Shown: in pieces, positions 17,119 through 26,215 of the stretch
Layout of the letters: each line of letters opens with the position of its first letter
Numbering within the stretch: position 1 is the first letter of the stretch
Assembly (NCBI RefSeq): GCF_900155965.1
Contig: NZ_FTMG01000014.1
Coordinates: forward strand, 1-64,000
DNA from: Mucilaginibacter lappiensis
GTDB lineage: Bacteria > Bacteroidota > Bacteroidia > Sphingobacteriales > Sphingobacteriaceae
Direction of reading: 5' to 3'
DNA length: 64,000 nt
Notes under the pieces: model-generated
Database searches by the model: none
Told to the model about the DNA's origin: nothing
Seen by the model: only the letters and a program-made list of their open reading frames with translations
Position numbers and translations under genes: made by a program

Positions 17119-19464
17119 TTACTGCGCACTATTTCGCGGATCAGTCTTGCTTTTTAATACATATTCTTTTGGCGTTTCGGCACCAGCCAGGTTCTTTACA
17201 AAATAATCCCAGCGGCGGCGCATCATGTAGTACGAGTTCTGACCATAGCCGTGAGCATTATTAGGGAATACCACCAGGTCATAATCCTTGTTGGCTTTTT
17301 CTAAAGCTTCAATAACCAGCAAGGTATTGTATGGCGGCACGTTGTCATCCATTAAACCGTGGGCCAGCATCAATTTACCTTTCAGGTTTTTAGCATAGTT
17401 TTGATTGGCCTGGGCTTCGTAGTTGGATACCCCATCTGCCTGTGGGGTTAACAAACCAATGTAACGCTCGCCCCAATCATCCTCATACTCACGATTGTCA
17501 TGGTTTCCTGATTCAGATATCCCCACTTTGAAAAAATCAGGAAAACGGAACATAGCCGCGGCAGTAGCGAAACCACCACCCGAATGGCCCCAGATACCCG
17601 CCTTATTGATATCGATGTAAGGATATTTTTGAGCCAGTTGCTGCATAGCAGTAATCTGATCTGGCAGTGTATTTTCAGACATATGACCATAATTCATATC
17701 ATGATAGCTTTTGGAACGCAGCGGATTGCTGGTACCTTCAATCTGTACTACCACAAAACCTAGCTCGGCCAGTGCCTGGCAATCGCCATGGGCCGATGCA
17801 AATGACCAGCTGCCCACACTACCGCCTTGCGGACCTGGATACAGATTATTGATGATCGGATATTTTTTGCTAGGATCAAGCCGTGTGGGCACATACATTA
17901 AACCATAAATATCGGTTTGGCCGTCATGCGCTTTAACAGTAACCGGAACAGGCGCTTTCCAACCCGAAGCCAGCAGCCTGCTGATGTCTGTTTTCTCTAA
18001 TGTACTGACCAGCTTGCCATTCAGGTCACGCAGAACGGTTACCGGTGGCGCATCGGCTTTGGAATAGCTATCTATAAAATAATTCTCGCTTGGCGACAGC
18101 GTAATTTGATGGTTCCCTTCTCCTGGGCTCAGCAGGGTAAGCCCTTTACCATTAAAGCCAACTTTGTACAGGTGGCTAAAGTATGGATTGCCCGGCTCGC
18201 GGCCATCAGCCAGGAAATAGAGCACGCGGTTCTTTTCATCTACCTTCAATAGTTCGGTTACCGCCCAATCGCCTTTGGTAATTTGGTTTCTAACTTTGCC
18301 GGTAAGCGCGTCATATAAATACAGATGCCCCCAATTGTCGCGCTCCGAAAACCAGATAATCTCATTAGTTTTTGCCAGGTACCGCCAGTTAATAGTACCC
18401 TGACCCGACTCATATTGCGTAGCTACGGTTTCTTCAAAAACCTCTTTTACGGCACCCGTAGCAGCATTGGCAATACGGAATTTTTCCTGTTTATGATCTC
18501 GGGAAGTGGATACAAAAGCTAGTTTAGAAGCGTCGTCGGTCCAGTCTACATCATCAAAAGTACCGCTGCTGGCAATATCATCGCTCAGCGTAGCGCGGTG
18601 CGGATCAGGAGCAACCTGTATATTGATCACTTTAGGCTCATCCACATTAATGATCACCCGGTGTATCATCGCAATTTCCTTATCGCCCGGCAATGGATAT
18701 TTCCATGCTTTTAGTGTGGGATGGCCAACATTGGTAGTAACCAAATACATATCACCCACATTACGCTGATCCTGTTTAAAAGTGGCTATTTTTTTGGAAT
18801 TGGGCGACCAGCGAACGATGGCTCCGTCTGATGATTTCCAGCCAGCATTATCGGTAGCATAACCAAAATCCTTTATCCCATCGGTAGTTAATTGGGTTTC
18901 CTTCCCTGTTTTTATATTACGCACCCATAGGTTATAATCTTTAATATAGGCAACCTGGCTACCATCGGGCGATGCAACCTCGTCATCGCCACCTCTTCTA
19001 CGGGTGTACGCTTTACTTTGGCCAACCATGGCATTATCCTGCGTGCACTGATAAGTTTGCAGATCACATTTCCATGATTTGCCATCAGCAGCAAAAGAGA
19101 TCGATTTCAGATCATCCAAAAAACTGAAGGTGCGGAAAGGCAATTGGTTAGCTTGATAGGTTTTGCCGGTAGCCGTTGATATGGCTGCCGCCAGTTTTTG
19201 TTGATCAAAAGCCTGTCCGCGTGTTTTTTTAGCGGGATCAACCAAAATAAATTCACTTCCTTGGGGTGTTAATGTCCGGTACCAGAATTTATCGCCCGGT
19301 AGCCAGTTGGGCATCACTCTGCCGTGATCAACCAATTGCTCGGTATTATAACCCAGGAAGCTTTCGGCATGGGCATAATCCTTATCGGTTAAAGTGTTTT
19401 TTTGCTGTGCATTTGCTGTCCAAACAAATGCCATAGCGGTTAATGATAATACATATTTATTCAT
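17119..19464 (-). CDS. S9 family peptidase (DPP-IV-like)
   Basis: A 781-residue exported serine peptidase. Signal peptide to about residue 19 (WTANAQ). An eight-bladed beta-propeller DPP-IV N-terminal domain (about 95-490) is followed by the prolyl-oligopeptidase catalytic domain. Catalytic Ser628 lies in GHSGGG, Asp706 or 707 in GLMDDNVP and His738 in NNAHGYG. It removes N-terminal dipeptides, typically X-Pro, from peptides in the periplasm. Single gene with its own terminator; no transporter neighbour. Confidence 0.92.
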   Translation of the reverse strand: MNKYVLSLTAMAFVWTANAQQKNTLTDKDYAHAESFLGYNTEQLVDHGRVMPNWLPGDKFWYRTLTPQGSEFILVDPAKKTRGQAFDQQKLAAAISTATGKTYQANQLPFRTFSFLDDLKSISFAADGKSWKCDLQTYQCTQDNAMVGQSKAYTRRRGGDDEVASPDGSQVAYIKDYNLWVRNIKTGKETQLTTDGIKDFGYATDNAGWKSSDGAIVRWSPNSKKIATFKQDQRNVGDMYLVTTNVGHPTLKAWKYPLPGDKEIAMIHRVIINVDEPKVINIQVAPDPHRATLSDDIASSGTFDDVDWTDDASKLAFVSTSRDHKQEKFRIANAATGAVKEVFEETVATQYESGQGTINWRYLAKTNEIIWFSERDNWGHLYLYDALTGKVRNQITKGDWAVTELLKVDEKNRVLYFLADGREPGNPYFSHLYKVGFNGKGLTLLSPGEGNHQITLSPSENYFIDSYSKADAPPVTVLRDLNGKLVSTLEKTDISRLLASGWKAPVPVTVKAHDGQTDIYGLMYVPTRLDPSKKYPIINNLYPGPQGGSVGSWSFASAHGDCQALAELGFVVVQIEGTSNPLRSKSYHDMNYGHMSENTLPDQITAMQQLAQKYPYIDINKAGIWGHSGGGFATAAAMFRFPDFFKVGISESGNHDNREYEDDWGERYIGLLTPQADGVSNYEAQANQNYAKNLKGKLMLAHGLMDDNVPPYNTLLVIEALEKANKDYDLVVFPNNAHGYGQNSYYMMRRRWDYFVKNLAGAETPKEYVLKSKTDPRNSAQ

Positions 19465-19533
19465 ACGCTGTTTAACGTGTGTTTAAAGGGTTATTTTTTT
19501 AAACGATTTGCAAATTAATGCTTTTTACCGGAG

Positions 19534-20724
19534 CTATTGGCTTGGCTCTGTAACTTTTGTGAGCGAATTATCAAACCGGGTTGTCGCGGTTATTTCCCCG
19601 CTGTCGGCAATGCTCAAACCGGCATCGGGAAAGTCAGTTTCGGTCAGCATCCGGATGCGGCGCATGGCCTGGTTCAGGGTATCCAGTACCAGTCCTTTAT
19701 CATGTGCCTGCTTAAACGAAATAATACGACCGCTTAAAAATTCGCCTTTTTTATTTACATATACTTTAAGTAGGGGCGCCATACCGCAAATACCGCTTAC
19801 ACTTACACATTTATAAGTGCAAAAATTGCCAAGACTATAAGCTATCAACCGATTCTTATACATTTCCATGGCCCGGTTTACATGTGGGCCGTTACCAAAT
19901 ATCAGGTCGGCGCCGGCGTCAATGGCATTATGGGCAAAGGCATGCACATCACCACGTTTTTCGCCGATGAAGGACTCTACCGCGAAAGGCACATGTTCAT
20001 AATCAACTCCCTCCCCACCACCGTGAAATGATACAATGACAACATCACAACGTTGTTTCAAATCGCTGATGATGCGCGCCGCACCTTTGAGGTCATGTAT
20101 AGATACCGTATTGGCATTGGGAGCAAAAGAGCAAAAACCATAGCGCACGCCATTCACCTCAAACACCGTTGAGGGCTTAATGAGCAACCCGGCGTAGTTT
20201 ATACCGAGGCTATCGAGTGTTTCTGTAGTGCTTTTACGTCCGTGAGCATCAAAATCATTAATGTGGTTATTGGCCAGGCTCAATAAATTAAACCCCGCAT
20301 TTTTTAAAACCGATGCATACCGCGTAGGCATCCGGAATAGATAGGCTTTACTTTTTTGGTGAAGTTTAAAATGAGCGGGACCGCCTGTATCAACAAGCGC
20401 ACCCTCCAGGTTGCCAAATGCCACATCGGTATTTTTTAATTCAGCAACTGCTGCTTTAAAACTATTGCGGCCACTATCGGGGGGCAGGGTGGTACTGTCG
20501 GGGTATGAAGTACCCAGCATAATATCGCCAACGGCGGCAATACAAAGTGAGTCGTGCTGTACGGGTGTTGTTTGGGGTGGTAAAACTTCAGCAGCGTGAT
20601 GTTTTTTGTGTTTAACAACCGGCTGCCTGTTTTGGGCAGGGCTTTCGCAGGCCTGCAAAAACATTAATAAGCACGCTGTTAAAAGCAAAAACTGTAACCT
20701 TCCGACAAAAAAAAATCCCCTCAT
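19534..20724 (-). CDS. CapA-family lipoprotein (metallophosphatase-like)
   Basis: A 396-residue lipoprotein. The lipobox LQAC puts the lipidated Cys at 26. It belongs to the CapA/PgsA family first known from poly-gamma-glutamate capsule synthesis. Its calcineurin-like metal motifs are AVGDIMLG, FGNLEGAL, LANNHINDF, SFHGGGE and GNGPHV, in the proper order. There are no capB or capC neighbours here, so a role in poly-glutamate synthesis is not supported; an envelope hydrolase is more likely. Its start codon lies inside a terminator-like hairpin that follows the NlpC/P60 gene. Confidence 0.88.
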   Translation of the reverse strand: MRGFFFVGRLQFLLLTACLLMFLQACESPAQNRQPVVKHKKHHAAEVLPPQTTPVQHDSLCIAAVGDIMLGTSYPDSTTLPPDSGRNSFKAAVAELKNTDVAFGNLEGALVDTGGPAHFKLHQKSKAYLFRMPTRYASVLKNAGFNLLSLANNHINDFDAHGRKSTTETLDSLGINYAGLLIKPSTVFEVNGVRYGFCSFAPNANTVSIHDLKGAARIISDLKQRCDVVIVSFHGGGEGVDYEHVPFAVESFIGEKRGDVHAFAHNAIDAGADLIFGNGPHVNRAMEMYKNRLIAYSLGNFCTYKCVSVSGICGMAPLLKVYVNKKGEFLSGRIISFKQAHDKGLVLDTLNQAMRRIRMLTETDFPDAGLSIADSGEITATTRFDNSLTKVTEPSQ

Positions 20725-20737
20725 ATTTTTGAAGGGA
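20707..20737 (-). terminator. Terminator-like hairpin over the CapA start codon
   Basis: On the minus strand TCCCTTC, an 8-nt loop and GAGGGGA form a 7-bp stem with one G-U pair, followed by nine T. The loop and second arm contain the ATG of the CapA gene, and the T run encodes its residues 4-6 (FFF). It may end the upstream NlpC/P60 transcript or gate CapA translation. Confidence 0.55.
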
Positions 20738-20750
20738 CTAAATTAAATTT

Positions 20751-20833
20751 TTTATTTCGGATGTTACTAATTGATTTTTACCAGCTAAGTGGCTAAAAAT
20801 CCGAAATCGAACATTCGAATTCCGAAATCCGAA
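20751..20833. repeat. TCCGAAAT-word repeat
   Basis: A low-complexity stretch made of permuted TCCGAAAT and TTCGAAT words. It has an inverted copy ATTTCGGA at 20755-20762 and direct copies at 20809-20816 and 20821-20830. It lies between the NlpC/P60 stop and the CapA start. ATTCGGATTTCGGAT at 24627-24641 is a short fragment of the same kind. Confidence 0.5.
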
Positions 20834-21421
20834 CTAATTATTCTTATCGTCATCAGTTTCGGTCGCCGAACCGGTAAATTCATTTTTGAACGATGCCAAT
20901 AAACGACCGCCTTTGTAAAAATAACGGCTGTAGTAATTGTCATCAAGACTGCTGATAGCCACACCTTTTGATGAAGCATGCGCAAAACGGCCATTCCCAA
21001 GGTAAATACCTACATGCGAAATTCTGCGGCTGTGTATCTTAAAGAAAACCAGGTCGCCTTCTTTCAGATCATCTTTACCAACAGGGTTTACCATGCTGAA
21101 AATATCGCGTGAACTTCTTTTAATATCCAGGTTAAAAACCTCGCTGTATAATTCTTTTGTGAATGCCGAGCAATCGATCCCTCTTCTTGATTCACCGCCG
21201 AAGTGGTAAGGGGTACCTATCCAATCGTATACAAAGTGAAAAAGTTTCATGTTTGAGGTGGCGGATAACGCTACACCCATGATCTGAGATAAATAAGTTT
21301 TAGCTAAACTTTCCTGCTCATCAGGAGCCTTATCGGCAGTGGTGTTCGGAGTACTTGCAGTTTGAGCCTGTGAGGCTAAAACGCTGAAAAGTAGTACTAT
21401 AGCAAGAGTAATTTTCTTCAT
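20834..21421 (-). CDS. NlpC/P60 (C40) cell-wall peptidase
   Basis: A 195-residue exported cysteine peptidase. Signal peptide to about residue 20 (ASQAQ). The NlpC/P60 core runs from about 60 to 160, with catalytic Cys84 (GIDCSAFT), His136 (SHVGIYL) and a third polar residue His148 (FAHASS). It cuts peptide cross-bridges of peptidoglycan, usually D-Glu-to-diamino-acid bonds. The C-terminal tail is acidic and low-complexity. It precedes the CapA gene on the same strand but is separated by a repeat and a terminator-like hairpin. Confidence 0.92.
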   Translation of the reverse strand: MKKITLAIVLLFSVLASQAQTASTPNTTADKAPDEQESLAKTYLSQIMGVALSATSNMKLFHFVYDWIGTPYHFGGESRRGIDCSAFTKELYSEVFNLDIKRSSRDIFSMVNPVGKDDLKEGDLVFFKIHSRRISHVGIYLGNGRFAHASSKGVAISSLDDNYYSRYFYKGGRLLASFKNEFTGSATETDDDKNN

Positions 21422-21851
21422 TTAACGCGTTAGTTTGCTGTTAGGGGCAACAAATTGTTTATTAAATCAGACACTTCTGTCCACCAGTGGCTACAAAACT
21501 ATCTATATTTTTTAAAATTGCAAATAAATGGCACTTTATTTTCAAAAAATATAAATATATTATTTGTATTAAAAATCTTATCAATCAAAGCCGATCACTA
21601 TTACGCTTATGATACTTTTATGGTTATCTTTTTGTCTTGTTTTTTTCGTTTTTTGTAAAAATAGTGTGTCATAAAAACACCGAAAACAATTAAAAGTACC
21701 GTTAAAACGTATTATCAGGCGAAAAACGCTTCGGCAATACGAGCATATAACCATATAATGTTTGGTTAAACTTATAAAACGCGGTTAAGGCTGCTCATTT
21801 ATAGCCCTTTCTTAAAATAAAAGATAAAACATCACAACAAATTCGCTCCGG
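21422..21851. other. AT-rich divergent intergenic region
   Basis: About 430 bp between the NlpC/P60 and pdhA start codons. It is very AT-rich and has no convincing ORF. It should hold both promoters; the only clear element is the pdhA promoter at its right end. A GTTAAAACG and AACGCGGTTAA pair near 21700 and 21780 has no assigned role. Confidence 0.6.
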
Positions 21852-21883
21852 TTTCGATATTTTCAAGGATATATTTAGATTTG
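21852..21883 (+). promoter_or_regulatory. Promoter of the pyruvate dehydrogenase operon
   Basis: TTTC (21852-21855), 20-nt spacer, TAGATTTG (21876-21883). The -7 box matches TAnnTTTG exactly and the -33 box matches TTTG in three of four bases. The ATG is 36 bp further on. Confidence 0.65.
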
Positions 21884-21918
21884 CGCTTTACTCCAAGATT
21901 ATTGATTGTTTTAATTAC

Positions 21919-22914
21919 ATGAGTTCAATCGAAATTAATAAAGACACTTACCTGATGTGGTACGAACAAATGCTGTTAATGCGTAAGTTCGAAGAAAAAG
22001 CAGGACAGTTATACGGACAACAAAAAATCAGGGGCTTTTGCCACCTGTATATTGGGCAGGAGGCTGTACTGGCCGGAGCCATGTCTGTAATTAAACAGGA
22101 AGACAGCATGATCACCGCTTACCGCGACCACGCTCATGCGCTTGCCAAAGGTGTAACCCCCAACGCGGTTATGGCCGAATTATATGGCAAAGCTACCGGA
22201 TGCTCAAAAGGCAAAGGTGGCTCTATGCACATGTTTGACAAGGAAAAACACTTTTATGGTGGCCACGGTATTGTAGGCGGTCAGGTACCACTGGGTGCCG
22301 GTATCGCTTTCGCCGAAAAATATAAAGGTACCGAGTTTGTGAACATTGCCTATATGGGCGATGGTGCTGTACGTCAGGGTGCCTTAACCGAAACCTTTAA
22401 CATGGCCGCTTTATGGCAATTGCCTGTAATTTTTGTTTGCGAAAACAACGGTTACGCCATGGGTACTTCTGTTGAACGTACTACTATCCAAACAGATATC
22501 TATAAATTAGGCTTGCCTTACGGTATACCATCATCAGCTGTTGACGGTATGGACCCTGCCGCGGTACACGTGGCTATGGACGAAGCGGTTCAGCGTGCAC
22601 GCCGTGGTGAAGGACCAACCTTTTTAGAAATGCGTACCTATCGCTACAAAGGTCACTCGATGTCTGATCCTCAAAAATACCGTACTAAAGAAGAGCTGGA
22701 AAGCTACAAAGCCAAAGATCCGATAGAAGCCACCAAACATGTAATATTGGAAAAAGGTTATGCTGATGAGAAATGGTTTGAAGAGATTGATGCCAAGATA
22801 AAAGACATTGTTGACGAATCAGTTAAGTTTTCTGAAGAATCACCATGGCCGGAAGCTTCTGAACTATATACCGATGTTTATGTTCAGGCAGACTATCCAT
22901 ACATCAGAGACTAA
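21919..22914 (+). CDS. pdhA: Pyruvate dehydrogenase E1 alpha subunit
   Basis: A 331-residue E1-alpha. Motifs: MRKFEEKAGQLYGQQKI at the start, the GKGGSMHMF and GGHGIVGGQVPLGAG segments, and the thiamine diphosphate motif from GDGAVRQG to CENN. The phospho-loop-like YRYKGHSMSDP is also present. With E1-beta it decarboxylates pyruvate and passes the acetyl group to the E2 lipoyl arms. The E2 gene lies 38 bp downstream, but the E1-beta gene (pdhB) is not here and must be elsewhere in the genome. Confidence 0.95.
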   Translation: MSSIEINKDTYLMWYEQMLLMRKFEEKAGQLYGQQKIRGFCHLYIGQEAVLAGAMSVIKQEDSMITAYRDHAHALAKGVTPNAVMAELYGKATGCSKGKGGSMHMFDKEKHFYGGHGIVGGQVPLGAGIAFAEKYKGTEFVNIAYMGDGAVRQGALTETFNMAALWQLPVIFVCENNGYAMGTSVERTTIQTDIYKLGLPYGIPSSAVDGMDPAAVHVAMDEAVQRARRGEGPTFLEMRTYRYKGHSMSDPQKYRTKEELESYKAKDPIEATKHVILEKGYADEKWFEEIDAKIKDIVDESVKFSEESPWPEASELYTDVYVQADYPYIRD

Positions 22915-22952
22915 TCCTATATTTATATTAAACTTATTCTATTAAATAGTAT

Positions 22953-24626
22953 ATGGCCGAAGTAGTTAAAATGCCTAAAATGAGCGATACCATGACCGAA
23001 GGGGTATTGGCGAAATGGCATAAGAAAGTTGGCGATAAGGTAAAATCCGGCGATGTATTGGCCGAGATTGAAACTGATAAAGCTACCATGGATTTTGAAT
23101 CGTACCAGGACGGCACCCTTTTATACATAGGTGTTGAGGAAGGCAGCGCTGTTCCGGTTGATGCTGTTATTGCCGTTTTAGGTAAAGAAGGCGAAGATTA
23201 CAAAGCTGTACTTGCTCAGGATGGTGGCGCTCAAAAGAAAGAAGAGAAACCTGCCGAAGCCACTGCCCCTGCAAAAGCCGAAGACAAACAGCCTGCACCA
23301 GTTGCTGCTGCTGCACCAAAGGTTGATCTGTCAAGCATACCAGCTACGGTAATACGCATGCCCGCCCTTAGCGATACCATGACCGAGGGTATTATTGAAA
23401 AATGGAACTTTAAAGTTGGTGACAAAGTAAAATCTGATGATTCACTGGCCGACGTAGCAACCGATAAGGCTACGATGGAAGTAGTGGGTTACGAAGCAGG
23501 TACACTTTTATATATAGGCCCTAAAGAAGGCGAAGCCGCACCGGTTAATGGCATTATTGCCATTGTTGGTAAAGAAGGCACCGATATTACACCTTTATTA
23601 CAGGATGCCGCAAGCGCACCCGCTGCACCAGCAGAAGAGGCTGCTCCTGCCGCTAAAGCAGAAACAACTGCAACTGCTGATGATGCTCCAGCTTCATCAA
23701 CCACTGATGACAGCCGCGTTAAAGCATCACCGCTTGCCCGTAAAATAGCAAAAGATAAAGGCATCAACCTGAATGATGTAAAAGGCAGTGCCGAAGGCGG
23801 CCGCATTATCAGGAAAGATGTGGAAGGATTTGTAGCTCCGGCTAAAACAGCCGCTGCCCCCGCAAGTACCGAAGCCGCCCCAGGCGCCCCGGCATCTGCA
23901 GCCCCGACTAAAGCACCGGTTACTATCCCAACCTTTATTGGCGAAGAGAAATTTACCGAGAAACCGGTTAGTCAGATGCGTAAGGTAATTGCTAAGCGCT
24001 TAAGCGAAAGCTTATTTACCGCTCCGCATTTCTATGTAACCATGAGCATTGATATGGATCAGGCTGTTGAGGCCCGTGCCAAGATCAACGAGGTTGCACC
24101 GGTTAAAATATCATTTAATGATTTTGTTGTGAAGGCTTGCGCCCTAGCATTAAAACAACACCCCAATATAAATTCATCATGGCTGGGCGATAAGATCCGC
24201 TATAATGAGCATGTTAACATTGGTGTTGCCGTAGCAGTTGACGAAGGTTTACTGGTACCGGTGATACGTTTTGCCGACGGAAAATCACTAAGCCACATAT
24301 CAGTTGAAGTAAAAGACTTTGCGCAACGTGCAAAAGCAAAAAAACTGCAACCGTCTGATTGGGAAGGCTCAACCTTTACCATATCAAACTTAGGCATGTT
24401 TGGTGTTGATGAGTTCACAGCCATTATCAACTCACCTGATTCTTGTATTCTTGCAGTAAGTGGTATACAACAGGTTCCGGTTGTTAAAAACGGAGCTGTA
24501 GTACCAGGCAACGTGATGAAAGTTACCTTAAGCTGCGACCACCGTGTGGTTGATGGCGCAACAGGTGCCGCGTTCCTGCAAACCCTGAAATCATTACTGG
24601 AAGAACCGGTAAGACTATTAATATAA
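22953..24626 (+). CDS. Dihydrolipoamide acetyltransferase (E2)
   Basis: A 557-residue E2 of the pyruvate dehydrogenase complex. There are two lipoyl domains, with lipoyl lysines at 43 (ETDKATM) and 172 (ATDKATM). An Ala/Pro-rich linker follows, then the E1/E3-binding domain (SPLARKIAKDKGINLNDV), a second Ala/Pro linker, and the catalytic domain ending in DHRVVDG with His530 and Asp534. It transfers acetyl groups to CoA. It directly follows pdhA, and a terminator closes the unit. It could in principle serve a related 2-oxoacid complex, but the neighbour argues for pyruvate. Confidence 0.95.
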   Translation: MAEVVKMPKMSDTMTEGVLAKWHKKVGDKVKSGDVLAEIETDKATMDFESYQDGTLLYIGVEEGSAVPVDAVIAVLGKEGEDYKAVLAQDGGAQKKEEKPAEATAPAKAEDKQPAPVAAAAPKVDLSSIPATVIRMPALSDTMTEGIIEKWNFKVGDKVKSDDSLADVATDKATMEVVGYEAGTLLYIGPKEGEAAPVNGIIAIVGKEGTDITPLLQDAASAPAAPAEEAAPAAKAETTATADDAPASSTTDDSRVKASPLARKIAKDKGINLNDVKGSAEGGRIIRKDVEGFVAPAKTAAAPASTEAAPGAPASAAPTKAPVTIPTFIGEEKFTEKPVSQMRKVIAKRLSESLFTAPHFYVTMSIDMDQAVEARAKINEVAPVKISFNDFVVKACALALKQHPNINSSWLGDKIRYNEHVNIGVAVAVDEGLLVPVIRFADGKSLSHISVEVKDFAQRAKAKKLQPSDWEGSTFTISNLGMFGVDEFTAIINSPDSCILAVSGIQQVPVVKNGAVVPGNVMKVTLSCDHRVVDGATGAAFLQTLKSLLEEPVRLLI

Positions 24627-24650
24627 TTCGGATTTCGGATTTATCATAAG

Positions 24651-24688
24651 AAAAAGCGGTGAAGCATAAACTTCATCGCTTTTTTGTT
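24651..24688 (+). terminator. Terminator of the pdhA-E2 operon
   Basis: Stem AAAAAGCGGTGAAG (24651-24664) and CTTCATCGCTTTTT (24671-24684) with one G-U pair, 6-nt loop and a T-rich tail. Confidence 0.9.
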
Positions 24689-24689
24689 T

Positions 24690-25102
24690 TAAAAGCAGTC
24701 GGTGTCTATGTTTTCTACCCCGTCAGCAGAACAGCTTCGGGTGAAAGAGGGCAGAACATGGTGGCTTTGTGCGTTTGGAGGGGCATCGCAAGTTTTTGCT
24801 GAAGCGAAGAACCGAGCGAACAAAGTGGAGCAAAATAATTGTAGCCCGTGGTTCTGTCTGCTTTGCAGGGCAAAGGCTATGTGCGGCAAAGAAGCCTCTC
24901 TGCTGACAGCCTTTTTGGTTACTTTTGTGGCGACAAAAGTAACTGGCCCTCCCGCGGCCAAGAGCGGGTCTACACCAAGTCAAGCGGCCCTGTACAGCAT
25001 AGAGATTATTAATATTTATGATTGTTTTTTTATAAGTATTAATGAGCTCCCTCCGGTCGGTTGTCTTCGTATTTCGCAATGACGCGTGTGCGTTGCCTTC
25101 TT
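24690..25102. repeat. Non-coding dispersed repeat region
   Basis: No gene. Overlapping frames on both strands are open but match nothing and look spurious. The core contains the inverted pair GTTACTTTTGT and ACAAAAGTAAC around 24917-24942, followed by CTGGCCCTCCCGCGG. In my experience this combination recurs in Sphingobacteriaceae intergenic DNA and gives rise to wrongly called small proteins. A GCAATGACGCGTG fragment near 25077 marks another repeat. Confidence 0.55.
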
Positions 25103-25630
25103 TCAAACCCCCAGATGCTCTATAATGTTCTTAAGCTGTTGCGTATGCCTTTGCGCATGATAAACAGCCTGGTAGGCCCATTCCAGGCGGGTGAGGTAAC
25201 CGATGGTAGGAAACTCCCAAAGCTCACAGGTATCGGTGAGGTCCTTTGTTTCTACCAGGTAAATCAAGCTATTATATGCCGTTCTGAGTTTTTTAATCAG
25301 GATATCCCTGTCATACAGTTTAGCTGCCGGCGCTATAGAAGGCGCCGATTTAAACTTCAGGTCAAAATTCAAAAACATGTCTTTTACATACTGTACATAT
25401 TGATCGGGCACCCGGTTGGTATCCCGGATCGGCCCATTGAACAAGCTTATAGAGCTTGAAATCGACAATACCATGTGTTCTATCAGTTCGGCGGCTGTCC
25501 AGCTTCCCTCAAAAGGGATGCGGTTAACTTCACTTTGTTTAACGGCTTCAAATAAATTCAGTTGTGCCTGTGCTACAGATCCTATCAGGACCGGCAGGGG
25601 TTGTACCAAAGCATTTTTTTGTTGTTCCAT
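25103..25630 (-). CDS. DinB-family protein
   Basis: A 175-residue four-helix DinB/YfiT-like protein. Three His in the usual helix positions can form the metal site: His52 in AAELIEHMVL near the N-terminus, and the two in AVYHAQRHTQQ near residue 157. Family members bind Ni or Zn, and some are thiol transferases; the substrate here is unknown. Lone gene between two repeat-rich intergenic regions. Confidence 0.82.
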   Translation of the reverse strand: MEQQKNALVQPLPVLIGSVAQAQLNLFEAVKQSEVNRIPFEGSWTAAELIEHMVLSISSSISLFNGPIRDTNRVPDQYVQYVKDMFLNFDLKFKSAPSIAPAAKLYDRDILIKKLRTAYNSLIYLVETKDLTDTCELWEFPTIGYLTRLEWAYQAVYHAQRHTQQLKNIIEHLGV

Positions 25631-25738
25631 GATTTTATGATGTTCTTTGATACCTCTAAGTTCGGTACATCAACTTAAACACGTAGGTGGCAATAAAGAC
25701 AAATTCAGGGTGATTTACGACAATAATCCCTTCTAAAG

Positions 25739-25837
25739 TGGGTTTACATGGTTTACACTTTTTATGGTTAACATACACATAAACAATTGCAAATCAATTA
25801 TTTATATTCTATTCCATCAAAAAAGTGTAAACCATGT
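25739..25837. repeat. AT-rich element with TTTACATGG ends, copy 3
   Basis: Left end TGGGTTTACATGGTTTACAC from 25739, then an AT-rich centre that includes CAATTGCAAATCAATTA. The right end AAAAGTGTAAACCATGT (25821-25837) is inverted relative to the left. Same architecture as at 3468 and 16943. Confidence 0.7.
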
Positions 25838-25864
25838 TTTTGAGATAAAAAAGTGTCATTTTTA

Positions 25865-26215
25865 ATTCCCTCCCCACGAGAGGAGCGCGATGGGCGGGTG
25901 TAATGGCAGGAGGGGTTTCTACGTGCGGATTAGCCTATTCGATAAGCCCCTTCCTCCCCTTCCCGCAATGTCATTAAGTTAAGCACATATAGCCTCACCT
26001 AAATCCTCCCCGGTAGGGAGGACTTTAAAGAATCGAAGCTAAGTCTCCCCGTCCGGGGGAGATTATTACATGAGGGCTTCGCCGTTTAGAGGGGGCTTTT
26101 GCGGAATTGCTTTTGCGTTTCCCCTTAACTTAATGACATTGGCCCTTCCCGAGGGAAGGAATCGCACAAGGCTTTGGCTTTTTTATCAGCTGTCATGCTG
26201 AGCCCGTCGAAGCAT
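25865..26215. repeat. Composite GC-rich inverted repeat
   Basis: No gene. A perfect 17-bp inverted repeat (AATGTCATTAAGTTAAG at 25967-25983, its complement at 26124-26140) frames CCTCCCCGGTAGGGAGG (26005-26021) and a TCTCCCCGTCCGGGGGAGA palindrome. The inner words recur in the element between trpG and trpC (29170-29290). Positions 26191-26215 hold a TGTCATGCTGAGC repeat fragment also seen near 5497. Confidence 0.75.

Noticed and set aside
23548..23806. Ala- and Ser-rich open frames on both strands inside the E2 gene
   Set aside because: They come from the Ala/Pro linker codons of the E2 protein and have no support as genes.
24702..25106. Three long overlapping open frames on both strands
   Set aside because: They overlap one another in different frames, have odd composition, no start signals, and coincide with a hairpin-containing repeat; treated as non-coding.
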